A stretch of 6,161 bases of DNA from Betaproteobacteria bacterium (GCA_012274205.1 JAAOZY010000365.1:1-6161); one strand, 5' to 3'; positions 1 through 5,694 are shown, counted from the first letter of the stretch. A program made the numbers and translations. The notes: a model not told the origin generated them from the letters alone.

Positions 1-1
1 C

Positions 2-187
2 GACCGGCACGCCGTGGCGACGCCTGAAGGCTGGTGTCCCGGCGAGAAGGTGATCGTGCCACCGCCAGCCACAGCCAAGGACGCCGAGGCCAGGTCGCAC
101 GCCGGCTACGAGTATGTCGACTGGTACTTTTCCAAAACCGATATTGCAAAAGCGACGCCCAAGTCGAAAAAAAGAACGCCGCGCTAG
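2..187 (+). CDS. Peroxiredoxin (AhpC/TSA family), C-terminal fragment
   Basis: The last 61 codons of a gene that enters from the left edge, read from base 2 to TAG at 185-187. The visible residues include VATPEGWCPGEKVIVPPP (residues 5-22 of the fragment) and GYEYVDWYFSKT (35-46), which resemble the C-terminal (1-cysPrx_C) region of thiol peroxidases that reduce H2O2 and organic hydroperoxides in the cytoplasm. The catalytic thioredoxin-fold part with the peroxidatic cysteine lies outside the window. Relatives commonly end in a Cys-containing motif such as YECVDWYFCKK; here both cysteines are replaced (Tyr38, Ser44) and the only Cys seen is Cys12 (codon 35-37). A basic lysine/arginine-rich tail of about 15 residues follows. 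The gene precedes the atp promoter on the same strand and is probably a separate transcription unit. The family call rests on motif memory only. Confidence 0.8.
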   Translation, partial: DRHAVATPEGWCPGEKVIVPPPATAKDAEARSHAGYEYVDWYFSKTDIAKATPKSKKRTPR

Positions 188-254
188 TGCGGTTTTGGCG
201 CCGCAACAGGGTCTTTCTCCGCGGCGCGGATAGCGCCAAGCAGGCGCATACATA

Positions 255-268
255 TTGATGTGGATCAA
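255..268. promoter_or_regulatory. FNR/Anr-type (CRP family) binding site
   Basis: TTGAT-GTGG-ATCAA is a perfect match to the FNR/Anr consensus TTGAT-N4-ATCAA. Its centre (261.5) lies about 74-76 bp upstream of the start predicted from the promoter at 300-329. That is near a class I activator position, but it could also be repressive or inactive. FNR-type proteins bind such sites when oxygen is low. The sequence shows the site; regulation of the atp operon by oxygen is inferred. Confidence 0.6.
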
Positions 269-299
269 GGCATTGCGCCGTCTGCAGGGCAATTGCGAA

Positions 300-329
300 T
301 TGACCGATGTTTGGTATAGCCGCTATAAT
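300..329 (+). promoter_or_regulatory. Sigma70-type promoter of the atp operon
   Basis: The -35 element TTGACC (300-305; 5 of 6 to TTGACA) and the -10 element TATAAT (324-329; perfect) are separated by 18 nt. Transcription would start near 335-338, leaving a leader of about 22-25 nt before the atpI GTG at 360. Two short inverted repeats overlap the elements: CAATT-GCG-AATTG (290-302) at the -35 and TATAGC-C-GCTATA (315-327) at the -10. This is the only strong promoter-like pair I saw upstream of the operon. Confidence 0.75.
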
Positions 330-359
330 CTCGCCGTTTTGCAGCAAGGATAGCGGCGA

Positions 360-728
360 GTGTGGCGAAGGTTCCGCCCGGTGTTCGGGTTGCAAGTGCT
401 GGCCACAACAATCATCGCGTCGATCGCAGCCTGGTTTGCGGGTGCTCACGGCGCGATTTCAGCGCTTCTGGGCGGCCTGATCAGCATCGTAGCCGGCTTG
501 GTATTTGTTCTGATGGCTGCGAAAAGCACCGCAAAGAGAGGTAGATCTGCCGGGGAGGTTCTTTTCGCCGCGCTGAAGGCTGAGGTGGCTAAGCTTGTCC
601 TTGCGTTGTTGCTGCTTTGGCTCGTTCTGGCGATCTATCAGGAGGTCGTCATCGTCGGTTTGCTCGGATCGTTTGTGCTTACTCTGCTGATTTTCAGTAT
701 GGCGTTGTTTGCAGGCGACAAGGATTAG
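360..728 (+). CDS. atpI: ATP synthase protein I
   Basis: A 122-residue, very hydrophobic inner-membrane protein encoded by the first gene of the operon. AtpI is a non-stoichiometric accessory of F1Fo, thought to help assemble the c-ring. Four membrane helices can be placed at about 10-28, 32-54, 74-93 and 96-117, with a basic loop KSTAKRGR (55-62) between helices 2 and 3. The glycine-rich ALLGGLISIVAG (35-46) and the AALKAEVAKL segment (70-79) fit the family. The start is GTG: an in-frame TAG at 351-353 excludes any earlier start, and AAGGA (346-350) lies 9 nt upstream. A GTG start fits a protein needed in small amounts. AtpI sequences diverge quickly, so the call leans on position, length and topology as well as sequence. 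Confidence 0.93.
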   Translation: MWRRFRPVFGLQVLATTIIASIAAWFAGAHGAISALLGGLISIVAGLVFVLMAAKSTAKRGRSAGEVLFAALKAEVAKLVLALLLLWLVLAIYQEVVIVGLLGSFVLTLLIFSMALFAGDKD

Positions 729-777
729 GACGGGCGCACAGCGCGCCGCTGGATAGGGATAAATCGGGCTGAACAGC

Positions 778-1584
778 ATGGCTGCCGAACAAGAACTCAA
801 CGCGACTAGCTATATACAGCACCACCTGAGCTTCAAGGTCCACTCCCTTGCGGACGGTGGGTTCTGGACGCTGCATGTCGATTCCCTGGTCACGGGGCTG
901 ATCCTGGGCGTGGTCGCTACGCTCCTGATGTGGCTGGTGACGCGTGGGGCCAGCGTCGGCGTGCCGAACAAGCGGCAGGCCTTCGTGGAGCTGCTGTTCG
1001 AATTCGTCGACGAACAGGTCAAGGGCATATTCCACGGCAATCGCGGCTTCATCGCGCCCGCCGCACTCACCGTGTTCGTATGGGTGCTGCTGATGAACGC
1101 GATGGATTTCCTGCCCGCGGACATCATGGCGTGGATACTGGAGCACGTATTCCATCAGCACGAATTCAGGTTCGTGCCCACTGCGGACGTCAACACGACG
1201 TTTGCGCTGTCGCTGTCGGTGCTGTTTCTGATGATCTATTTTTCCATCGCGGTCAAAGGCCTGGGCGGCTGGATCCACGAATTGTTCTGCGCGCCCTTTG
1301 GCGCGCATCCGCTGCTGTGGCCGTTCAACTTCCTGTTCAACCTGGTCGAATACGTGTCCAAGCCGCTGTCGCACTCGTTGCGGCTGTTCGGGAACATTTA
1401 TGCGGGCGAGATTATTTTTCTGTTGCTGTGGCTTTGGGCGGCGACCAGCCTCAGCGGCGCGTTCTTCGGCGCGATCCTCGGCATCGGCTGGTCGATATTC
1501 CATATCCTGATCGTCGTATTGCAGGCCTATATCTTCATGATGTTGACCATCGTTTACATCTCGATGGCCCACGAGAGTCACTGA
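778..1584 (+). CDS. atpB: F1Fo ATP synthase subunit a
   Basis: Subunit a (268 residues) is the stator half of the Fo proton channel in the inner membrane, passing protons to and from the c-ring. The signature LRLFGNIYAGE is at 201-211. Arg202 matches the essential E. coli Arg210, and Glu211, His242 and Gln249 match E. coli Glu219, His245 and Gln252. PTADVNTTFAL (134-144) is the other conserved loop and helix entry. Membrane helices are apparent at about 36-55, 92-112, 140-160, 200-222 and 228-264. The stretch between Glu211 and His242 is 5 residues longer than in E. coli, possibly a lineage trait. A 49-nt gap follows atpI and contains a small hairpin (733-737 with 743-747). The ATG at 778 lacks a strong Shine-Dalgarno at normal distance, but the N-terminal SYIQHHL motif close behind supports it. 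Confidence 0.98.
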   Translation: MAAEQELNATSYIQHHLSFKVHSLADGGFWTLHVDSLVTGLILGVVATLLMWLVTRGASVGVPNKRQAFVELLFEFVDEQVKGIFHGNRGFIAPAALTVFVWVLLMNAMDFLPADIMAWILEHVFHQHEFRFVPTADVNTTFALSLSVLFLMIYFSIAVKGLGGWIHELFCAPFGAHPLLWPFNFLFNLVEYVSKPLSHSLRLFGNIYAGEIIFLLLWLWAATSLSGAFFGAILGIGWSIFHILIVVLQAYIFMMLTIVYISMAHESH

Positions 1585-1629
1585 ATCCCTTTAACCCCGG
1601 CAACGCTACGCTTTAGAAAGGAAATCAAG

Positions 1630-1905
1630 ATGGACAAAATACAAGCCTTGGCCATGATTCAGGCCTACACCGGCATCGGCATCGGACTGATGGTAGGCCT
1701 CGGCGCGATGGGCGCCTGTATCGGCGTGGCGCTGATGTGCAGCCGCTTCCTCGAGGGGGCCGCGCGCCAGCCGGAGCTGATCCCGCAACTGCAGGCCAAG
1801 GTGTTCCTGCTGCTCGGCCTGATCGATGCCTCGTTCATCATCGGCGTCGGCATTGCGATGCTGTTCGCCTTCGGCAATCCGCTGCTCGCTGCCATCCCTA
1901 AGTAA
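1630..1905 (+). CDS. atpE: F1Fo ATP synthase subunit c
   Basis: Subunit c (91 residues) is a two-helix proteolipid; multiple copies form the rotating membrane ring. Helix 1 (about 11-37) carries the glycine packing pattern GIGIGLMVGLGAMGACIG (15-32). The cytoplasmic polar loop ARQPE (45-49) contacts gamma and epsilon. Helix 2 (about 54-82) carries the proton-binding Asp66 in LIDASF, equivalent to E. coli Asp61. The residues around the carboxylate (Ile65, Asp66, Ala67, Ser68) look proton-type: I do not see the combined Gln/Glu/Ser-Thr ligand set of sodium-binding c subunits, though this is a by-eye judgement. The Shine-Dalgarno AAAGGA (1617-1622) lies 7 nt before the ATG and is among the best in the operon, fitting the need for many copies. 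A stable hairpin follows the gene. Confidence 0.98.
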   Translation: MDKIQALAMIQAYTGIGIGLMVGLGAMGACIGVALMCSRFLEGAARQPELIPQLQAKVFLLLGLIDASFIIGVGIAMLFAFGNPLLAAIPK

Positions 1906-1917
1906 GCCGATCGCACC

Positions 1918-1942
1918 GCGGGTCCTGGCAGACCAGGGCCGC
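1918..1942 (+). other. Stem-loop between atpE and atpF
   Basis: Bases 1921-1928 pair with 1933-1940 (8 bp including one T-G wobble) around a CAGA loop. A single bulged G (1920) precedes two more pairs (1918-1919 with 1941-1942). No T-run follows, so it is not a standard intrinsic terminator. The atpF Shine-Dalgarno AAGGGG (1943-1948) begins directly after the stem. The hairpin could protect the atpE 3' end from exonucleases or tune atpF translation; both roles are inferred. Confidence 0.5.
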
Positions 1943-1956
1943 AAGGGGATACGAAC

Positions 1957-2427
1957 ATGAACATCAACTTGACATTGATCGCGCAGGCAATTTCGTTCGC
2001 GCTTTTCATTCTGTTTACGGTCAAATTCGTCTGGCCGCCGCTGATGAAGGCGATCGAAGAGCGGCAAAAGCATATTGCCGACGGCCTCGCTGCCGGGGAG
2101 CAGGGCAAGCGGGACCTCGAAGCGTCGGGCAGGCTTTCCGCCGAAGAAACTGTCAAGGCGCGTGCGCGTGCGGCGGAAATCATCGCCCAGGCGGAAAAAC
2201 GCGGCCTGCAGATGATCGAGGAAGCGAAGAATTCGGCCAAAGCCGAGGGCGAGCGTCTGCTTGCCGGCGCCCAGTCCGAGATCCAGCAGGAAGTCTCGAG
2301 TGCCAAGGAGATCCTGCGCGAACAGGTGGCGGCACTTGCCGTGAGCGGTGCTGAAAAGATCCTGCGGCGCGAAGTCAACGCCCAGGCGCACGCCGAGCTG
2401 CTCGCACAGCTGAAGCGGGAGTTATAA
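1957..2427 (+). CDS. atpF: F1Fo ATP synthase subunit b
   Basis: Subunit b (156 residues, the same length as in E. coli) forms the dimeric peripheral stalk that holds the alpha3beta3 head against rotation. One N-terminal membrane helix (about 5-24) is followed by KFVWPPLMKAIEERQKHIADGL (starting at 23), close to the E. coli sequence, with the conserved Arg36. Residues about 35-130 form a charged, alanine-rich helix typical of the right-handed coiled coil. The C-terminal VAALAVSGAEKILRREV region binds the delta subunit. The start is ATG at 1957, 8 nt after AAGGGG (1943-1948). A 51-nt gap with a stem-loop separates it from atpE, and an unusually long 117-nt gap follows before atpH. Confidence 0.98.
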   Translation: MNINLTLIAQAISFALFILFTVKFVWPPLMKAIEERQKHIADGLAAGEQGKRDLEASGRLSAEETVKARARAAEIIAQAEKRGLQMIEEAKNSAKAEGERLLAGAQSEIQQEVSSAKEILREQVAALAVSGAEKILRREVNAQAHAELLAQLKREL

Positions 2428-2430
2428 GAA

Positions 2431-2541
2431 ATGAGCCGGGTGCTGCGTACTTACGATGTCTCCCCGATTCGCAGTGCTGCGAGCAGCACCCTCCGAACTG
2501 GGGGATCAAAAGGGGGCGTGCCCCCTTTGAGAGTGTATTAA
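2431..2541 (+). other. Short ORF (36 codons) bridging atpF and atpH; coding status doubtful
   Basis: ATG at 2431 begins 3 nt after the atpF stop, and TAA at 2539-2541 ends 3 nt before the atpH ATG. It is in the same frame as both genes and has a GGGAG (2417-2421) at 9-nt spacing. The peptide is basic and rich in Ser, Arg and Gly, without recognisable domains. Its sequence is dictated by the palindromes it crosses, so it may be a chance translation of the repeat. If translated, it could couple atpF to atpH translation. Confidence 0.2.
2438..2530. repeat. Palindrome-rich spacer between atpF and atpH (REP-like candidate)
   Basis: The 117-nt gap (2428-2544) is packed with inverted repeats. GGGTGCTGC (2438-2446) is a perfect 9-bp inverse of GCAGCACCC (2483-2491). 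The right arm can instead pair with a second copy of GTGCTGC (2474-2480), forming a GTGCTG stem with a CGAG loop. The direct repeat GTGCTGCG (2440-2447, 2474-2481) makes the two folds mutually exclusive. TCCCC (2461-2465) can close the inner fold by pairing with GGGGA (2501-2505). A second hairpin pairs AAAGGGGG (2509-2516) with CCCCCTTT (2521-2528) around CGTG; with one bulged A it extends to 2506-2530. No T-tract follows. Its 3' arm reaches the likely atpH Shine-Dalgarno (GAGAG, 2529-2533). It resembles a repetitive extragenic palindrome, but no second copy was seen in this window. Confidence 0.5.
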
Positions 2542-2544
2542 TCC

Positions 2545-3084
2545 ATGGCCGAGATCGCTACCCTCGCGCGCCCCTATGCCGAGGCGGTGTTCCGCCTCGC
2601 CGACGCGGGTGCCGCCCTCCCCGCCTGGTCGAGCACGCTGCGCACGATGGCGCAAGTGGCGGCGCATCCCGCCATGCAGGAATGCCTGAGCACCTACGAC
2701 TTGACCGCTGCCCAGCTGCGCGATTTGTTCCTCTCGCTTTGCCCCGCCGATCTTTCTGCAGAGGCGAAAAACTTCATCGTACTGCTGATCGAAAACGACC
2801 GGCTTACGCTGCTGCCCGAGATCTTCGCGCAATTCGAGACGCTCAAGAACGAGCGCGAAGGCGTGGTCGACGCCGAGATCTGCACAGCATTCGAATTGGA
2901 CGCGGCGCAGCTTGCGAGCCTGGTGGCCGAACTGGAAAAGCGCTTCAAGCGCAAGATCAATCCCAGGGTGCGCCTAGAGCAGGAGCTCATCGGCGGCGTG
3001 CGCGTGGTGGTTGGCGACGAAGTCATAGACGGCTCGGTGCGCAGCAAGCTGAATGCGATGGCGGCCGGCCTGCTCGCCAGCTGA
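2545..3084 (+). CDS. atpH: F1Fo ATP synthase subunit delta
   Basis: Subunit delta (179 residues; about 177 in E. coli) sits on top of the F1 head and links the alpha N-termini to the b stalk. The N-terminal helical domain (about 1-105) opens with the conserved LARPYAEAVF (7-16). A central AKNFIVLLIENDRLTLLPEI stretch follows, and the C-terminal region has the family signature GGVRVVVGDEVIDGSVRSKL (about 151-170). The gene is in the usual order between b and alpha. An in-frame TAA at 2539-2541 forces the start to be at or after 2545. The Shine-Dalgarno candidate GAGAG (2529-2533) is weak, is 11 nt away and touches a strong hairpin. Gaps on both sides (117 and 108 nt) are much longer than in E. 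coli, suggesting that atpH translation may be specially controlled; that last point is inferred. Confidence 0.97.
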   Translation: MAEIATLARPYAEAVFRLADAGAALPAWSSTLRTMAQVAAHPAMQECLSTYDLTAAQLRDLFLSLCPADLSAEAKNFIVLLIENDRLTLLPEIFAQFETLKNEREGVVDAEICTAFELDAAQLASLVAELEKRFKRKINPRVRLEQELIGGVRVVVGDEVIDGSVRSKLNAMAAGLLAS

Positions 3085-3095
3085 GAACTTTTGAA

Positions 3096-3161
3096 GGCCA
3101 TTTCAGGATTGCCGGAATGGCCCCGATTCAGGGGAACATGAGGGGAAATGTCCTCCCATGT
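3096..3161 (+). other. Two stem-loops between atpH and atpA
   Basis: In the 108-nt spacer, GGCCATTTC (3096-3104) pairs with GGAATGGCC (3114-3122), 9 bp with one T-G wobble and a 9-nt loop. ACATG (3136-3140) pairs with CATGT (3157-3161), continued after one mismatch by GGGG (3142-3145) with CCTC (3152-3155, one G-T wobble). A smaller CCCC (3121-3124) with GGGG (3131-3134) pairing competes with the first. No T-run follows either stem. The atpA Shine-Dalgarno AGGAG (3183-3187) lies outside them, so atpA initiation should stay open. The function is unknown. Confidence 0.4.
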
Positions 3162-3192
3162 ACCAAGAGGCATTTAAGGTTCAGGAGATAGC

Positions 3193-4737
3193 ATGCAACA
3201 GTTGAATCCTTCCGAGATCAGCGAGCTGATCAAGAGCAAGATCCAGAATCTTGCGCTGTCCGCCGATGTGCGCACGCAGGGCACGGTGGTTTCGGTGACC
3301 GACGGCATCTGCCGCATCCATGGCCTCTCAGACGTAATGGCCGGCGAGATGCTGGAATTCCCCAAGAATACTTTCGGCCTCGCGCTCAATCTGGAGCGCG
3401 ACTCGGTCGGCGCGGTGGTGCTCGGGCCCTATGAACACATCTCCGAGGGCGACACGGTCAAGTGCACCGGTCGCATCCTGGACGTGCCGGTGGGGCCGGA
3501 ACTTATCGGCCGCGTGGTCAATTCCCTGGGGCAGCCGATTGACGGCAAGGGCCCGATCAACGCCAAGATGACGGATGTGATCGAAAAAGTGGCGCCGGGC
3601 GTGATCGAGCGCCAATCGGTATCGCAGCCGGTGCAGACCGGCCTGAAGGCGATCGATTCGATGGTGCCCATTGGCCGCGGCCAGCGCGAACTGATCATCG
3701 GCGACCGCCAGACCGGCAAGACTGCGGTGGCGATCGACACCATCATCAACCAGAAAGGCAAGGACCTGATCTGCGTCTATGTCGCGATCGGGCAGAAGGC
3801 ATCGTCGGTAGTCAACGTGGTGCGCCGGCTCGAAGAACACGGTGCCATGGCTTACACCATCGTGGTCGCCGCCACCGCTTCGGAATCGGCGGCCATGCAG
3901 TACATCGCGCCCTACTCCGGCTGCACCATGGGCGAATACTTCCGCGACCGCGGCCAGGACGCGCTGATCATATACGACGATCTGACCAAGCAGGCGTGGG
4001 CCTACCGCCAGGTGTCGCTGCTGCTGCGCCGTCCGCCGGGGCGCGAAGCCTATCCCGGCGACGTGTTCTACCTGCACTCGCGCCTGCTCGAGCGCGCCGC
4101 GCGCGTGAATCCCGAGTACGTGGAGAAATTCACCAAGGGCGAGGTCAAGGGCAAGACCGGCTCGCTCACTGCGCTGCCGGTGATCGAAACCCAGGCCGGC
4201 GACGTGACCGCCTTCGTGCCGACCAACGTGATTTCGATTACCGACGGCCAGATCTTCCTCGAGACCGACCTGTTCAACGCCGGAATCCGCCCCGCAATCA
4301 ACGCCGGCATCTCGGTGTCGCGCGTCGGCGGCGCGGCGCAGACCAAGGTGATCAAGAAGCTCGGCGGCGGCGTGCGCCTGTCGCTGGCGCAGTACCGCGA
4401 GCTCGCGGCCTTCGCCCAGTTTGCCTCCGACCTGGACGAAGCCACGAGAAAGCAGCTCGAGCGCGGGCGCCTGGTAACCGAACTGATGAAGCAGCCGCAA
4501 TACGAGCCGCTGCAGGTGTGGGAGATGGCGCTGACACTGTTCGCGGTGAACAACAGCTATTTCGACGATATCGACACCGGCAAGGCGCTGGCGGCCGAGC
4601 GCGCGCTGCGCGCGTTCTGCAAGGACAGGTACGCGGCGTTGATCGAGCGCATCGAAACCACCAAGGACCTGTCCAAGGAAGACGAGGCCACGCTGCACGA
4701 GGCGGTCAAGGACTTCAAGAAGAACGGAACGTACTGA
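3193..4737 (+). CDS. atpA: F1Fo ATP synthase subunit alpha
   Basis: Subunit alpha (514 residues) provides the non-catalytic nucleotide sites of the alpha3beta3 head and the arginine finger that completes each beta catalytic site. An N-terminal beta-barrel domain (about 25-95) is followed by the nucleotide-binding domain with Walker A GDRQTGKT (170-177; Lys176, Thr177) and Walker B ALIIYDDL (257-264; Asp262). The alpha/beta signature PAINAGISVS (367-376) leads into Arg377, equivalent to E. coli Arg376. The Gln173 in the P-loop is typical of alpha rather than beta. A helical C-terminal domain runs from about 385 to 514. The start is ATG at 3193, 5 nt after AGGAG (3183-3187), with an in-frame TAA at 3175-3177 upstream. 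The length is within one or two residues of the E. coli protein. Confidence 0.99.
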   Translation: MQQLNPSEISELIKSKIQNLALSADVRTQGTVVSVTDGICRIHGLSDVMAGEMLEFPKNTFGLALNLERDSVGAVVLGPYEHISEGDTVKCTGRILDVPVGPELIGRVVNSLGQPIDGKGPINAKMTDVIEKVAPGVIERQSVSQPVQTGLKAIDSMVPIGRGQRELIIGDRQTGKTAVAIDTIINQKGKDLICVYVAIGQKASSVVNVVRRLEEHGAMAYTIVVAATASESAAMQYIAPYSGCTMGEYFRDRGQDALIIYDDLTKQAWAYRQVSLLLRRPPGREAYPGDVFYLHSRLLERAARVNPEYVEKFTKGEVKGKTGSLTALPVIETQAGDVTAFVPTNVISITDGQIFLETDLFNAGIRPAINAGISVSRVGGAAQTKVIKKLGGGVRLSLAQYRELAAFAQFASDLDEATRKQLERGRLVTELMKQPQYEPLQVWEMALTLFAVNNSYFDDIDTGKALAAERALRAFCKDRYAALIERIETTKDLSKEDEATLHEAVKDFKKNGTY

Positions 4738-4747
4738 GCGAATTTTT

Positions 4748-4766
4748 CCTGCGCCGCGCGCGCAGG
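4748..4766 (+). other. GC-rich hairpin between atpA and atpG
   Basis: CCTGCGC (4748-4754) pairs perfectly with GCGCAGG (4760-4766) around a 5-nt loop, in the 52-nt atpA-atpG spacer. A T5 run (4743-4747) precedes the stem and none follows it, so it does not fit an intrinsic terminator on either strand. It may help stabilise the atpA 3' end, but this is inferred. Confidence 0.4.
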
Positions 4767-4789
4767 CTAGCTAAGCCAAAGGCACAGGA

Positions 4790-5653
4790 ATGGCAGGTTC
4801 AAAGGAAATCAAGACCAAGATCAAGAGCGTGCAAAACACGCGCAAGATCACCAAGGCGATGGAAATGGTCGCGGCCTCCAAGATGCGCAAGGCGCAGGAG
4901 CGCACACGCGCCGCCCGCCCCTATGCGGAAAAGATCCGCAACGTCGCGGCACACCTGTCCTATGCCAATCCCGAGTACCGCCATCCCTATCTGGTGACGC
5001 GGGACACGGTGAAGAAGGTCGGCATCATTGTCGTTACTGCCGACAAGGGCCTGTGCGGCGGCCTGAACACCAACGTCCTGCGCATGGCGCTGGCGAAAAT
5101 GCGCGAGTGGGAGTCGCAGGGCGAAAGTTTCGAAGTGTGCTGCATCGGCAACAAAGGCCTGGGTTTCATGCAGCGCCTGGGCGCCAACGTGGTGTCGCAT
5201 GTGGTCGGCATGGGCGACAAGCCGCACATGGAGCGCCTCATCGGCGCGCTGAAGGTGATGCTGGACGGCTATACCCAGGACCGCTTCGACCGGCTGGAGA
5301 TTTTCTACACCAGGTTCGTCAACACCATGAAGCAGGAGCCGGTGATGGAGCAGCTGCTGCCGCTGTCGGGCGAGCGGCTGGGCGCGCCCGAAGGCTCCTG
5401 GGATTACATCTACGAGCCTGACGCCAAGGCGGTGCTCGACCAGACACTTACGCGCTACGTCGAAGCGCTGATCTACCAGTCGGTAACCGAGAACATGGCG
5501 TCCGAGCAAAGTGCGCGCATGGTGGCGATGAAGGCGGCGAGCGACAATGCGGGCAGCGTCATCGACGAGCTGACGCTGATCTACAACAAGTCGCGACAGG
5601 CGGCGATTACCAAAGAACTGTCGGAGATCGTGGCTGGCGCAGCGGCGGTTTGA
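4790..5653 (+). CDS. atpG: F1Fo ATP synthase subunit gamma
   Basis: Subunit gamma (287 residues, the E. coli length) is the central shaft that turns inside alpha3beta3 and is attached to the c-ring. The N-terminal helix carries IKSVQNTRKITKAMEMVAASKM (starting at residue 11), the most conserved stretch of the family. The central alpha/beta domain includes ADKGLCGGLN (84-93). The C-terminal helix ends with ITKELSEIVAGAAA (273-286), which fits the gamma signature pattern [IV]-T-x-E-x2-[DE]-x3-G-A. The N- and C-terminal helices would form the coiled-coil shaft. The ATG at 4790 is preceded by AAAGG (4778-4782) at 7 nt; a closer AGGA directly abuts the ATG and is too near to act. No plant-type redox insertion is seen. 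Confidence 0.98.
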   Translation: MAGSKEIKTKIKSVQNTRKITKAMEMVAASKMRKAQERTRAARPYAEKIRNVAAHLSYANPEYRHPYLVTRDTVKKVGIIVVTADKGLCGGLNTNVLRMALAKMREWESQGESFEVCCIGNKGLGFMQRLGANVVSHVVGMGDKPHMERLIGALKVMLDGYTQDRFDRLEIFYTRFVNTMKQEPVMEQLLPLSGERLGAPEGSWDYIYEPDAKAVLDQTLTRYVEALIYQSVTENMASEQSARMVAMKAASDNAGSVIDELTLIYNKSRQAAITKELSEIVAGAAAV

Positions 5654-5694
5654 GCAGCCGGATCGAATTTGAATTGAACTACTAGGAAACGACG

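Noticed and set aside
198..227. Possible terminator after the peroxiredoxin: GCGCCGC (198-204) pairs with GCGGCGC (221-227).
   Set aside because: The loop is 16 nt, a competing small hairpin (223-237) uses the same bases, and no T-tract follows. Too weak to call an intrinsic terminator.
34..258. A 74-codon + strand reading frame overlapping the peroxiredoxin end and the regulatory region.
   Set aside because: It is out of frame with the recognisable peroxiredoxin sequence, rich in Arg, and resembles no family I know.
694..1581. Long minus-strand reading frame opposite atpB (295 codons).
   Set aside because: It is the antisense shadow of a GC-rich gene; its product is low-complexity, rich in Arg, Gln, His and Asp, and the + strand protein is unmistakable.
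1630..1905. A sodium-translocating ATP synthase.
   Set aside because: The c subunit carries Asp66 in a LIDASF context and lacks the obvious extra ligand residues of sodium-type c subunits, so a proton enzyme is the simpler reading.
2506..2530. Strong hairpin before atpH as an intrinsic terminator.
   Set aside because: Only three T residues belong to the stem and the next bases are GAGAGTG, so no U-tract follows; ending transcription here would also cut off atpH, atpA, atpG and atpD.
3328..4698. Long minus-strand reading frame opposite atpA (456 codons).
   Set aside because: Codon-bias shadow of atpA. The protein has no domain I recognise and no ribosome binding site or promoter was seen for it.
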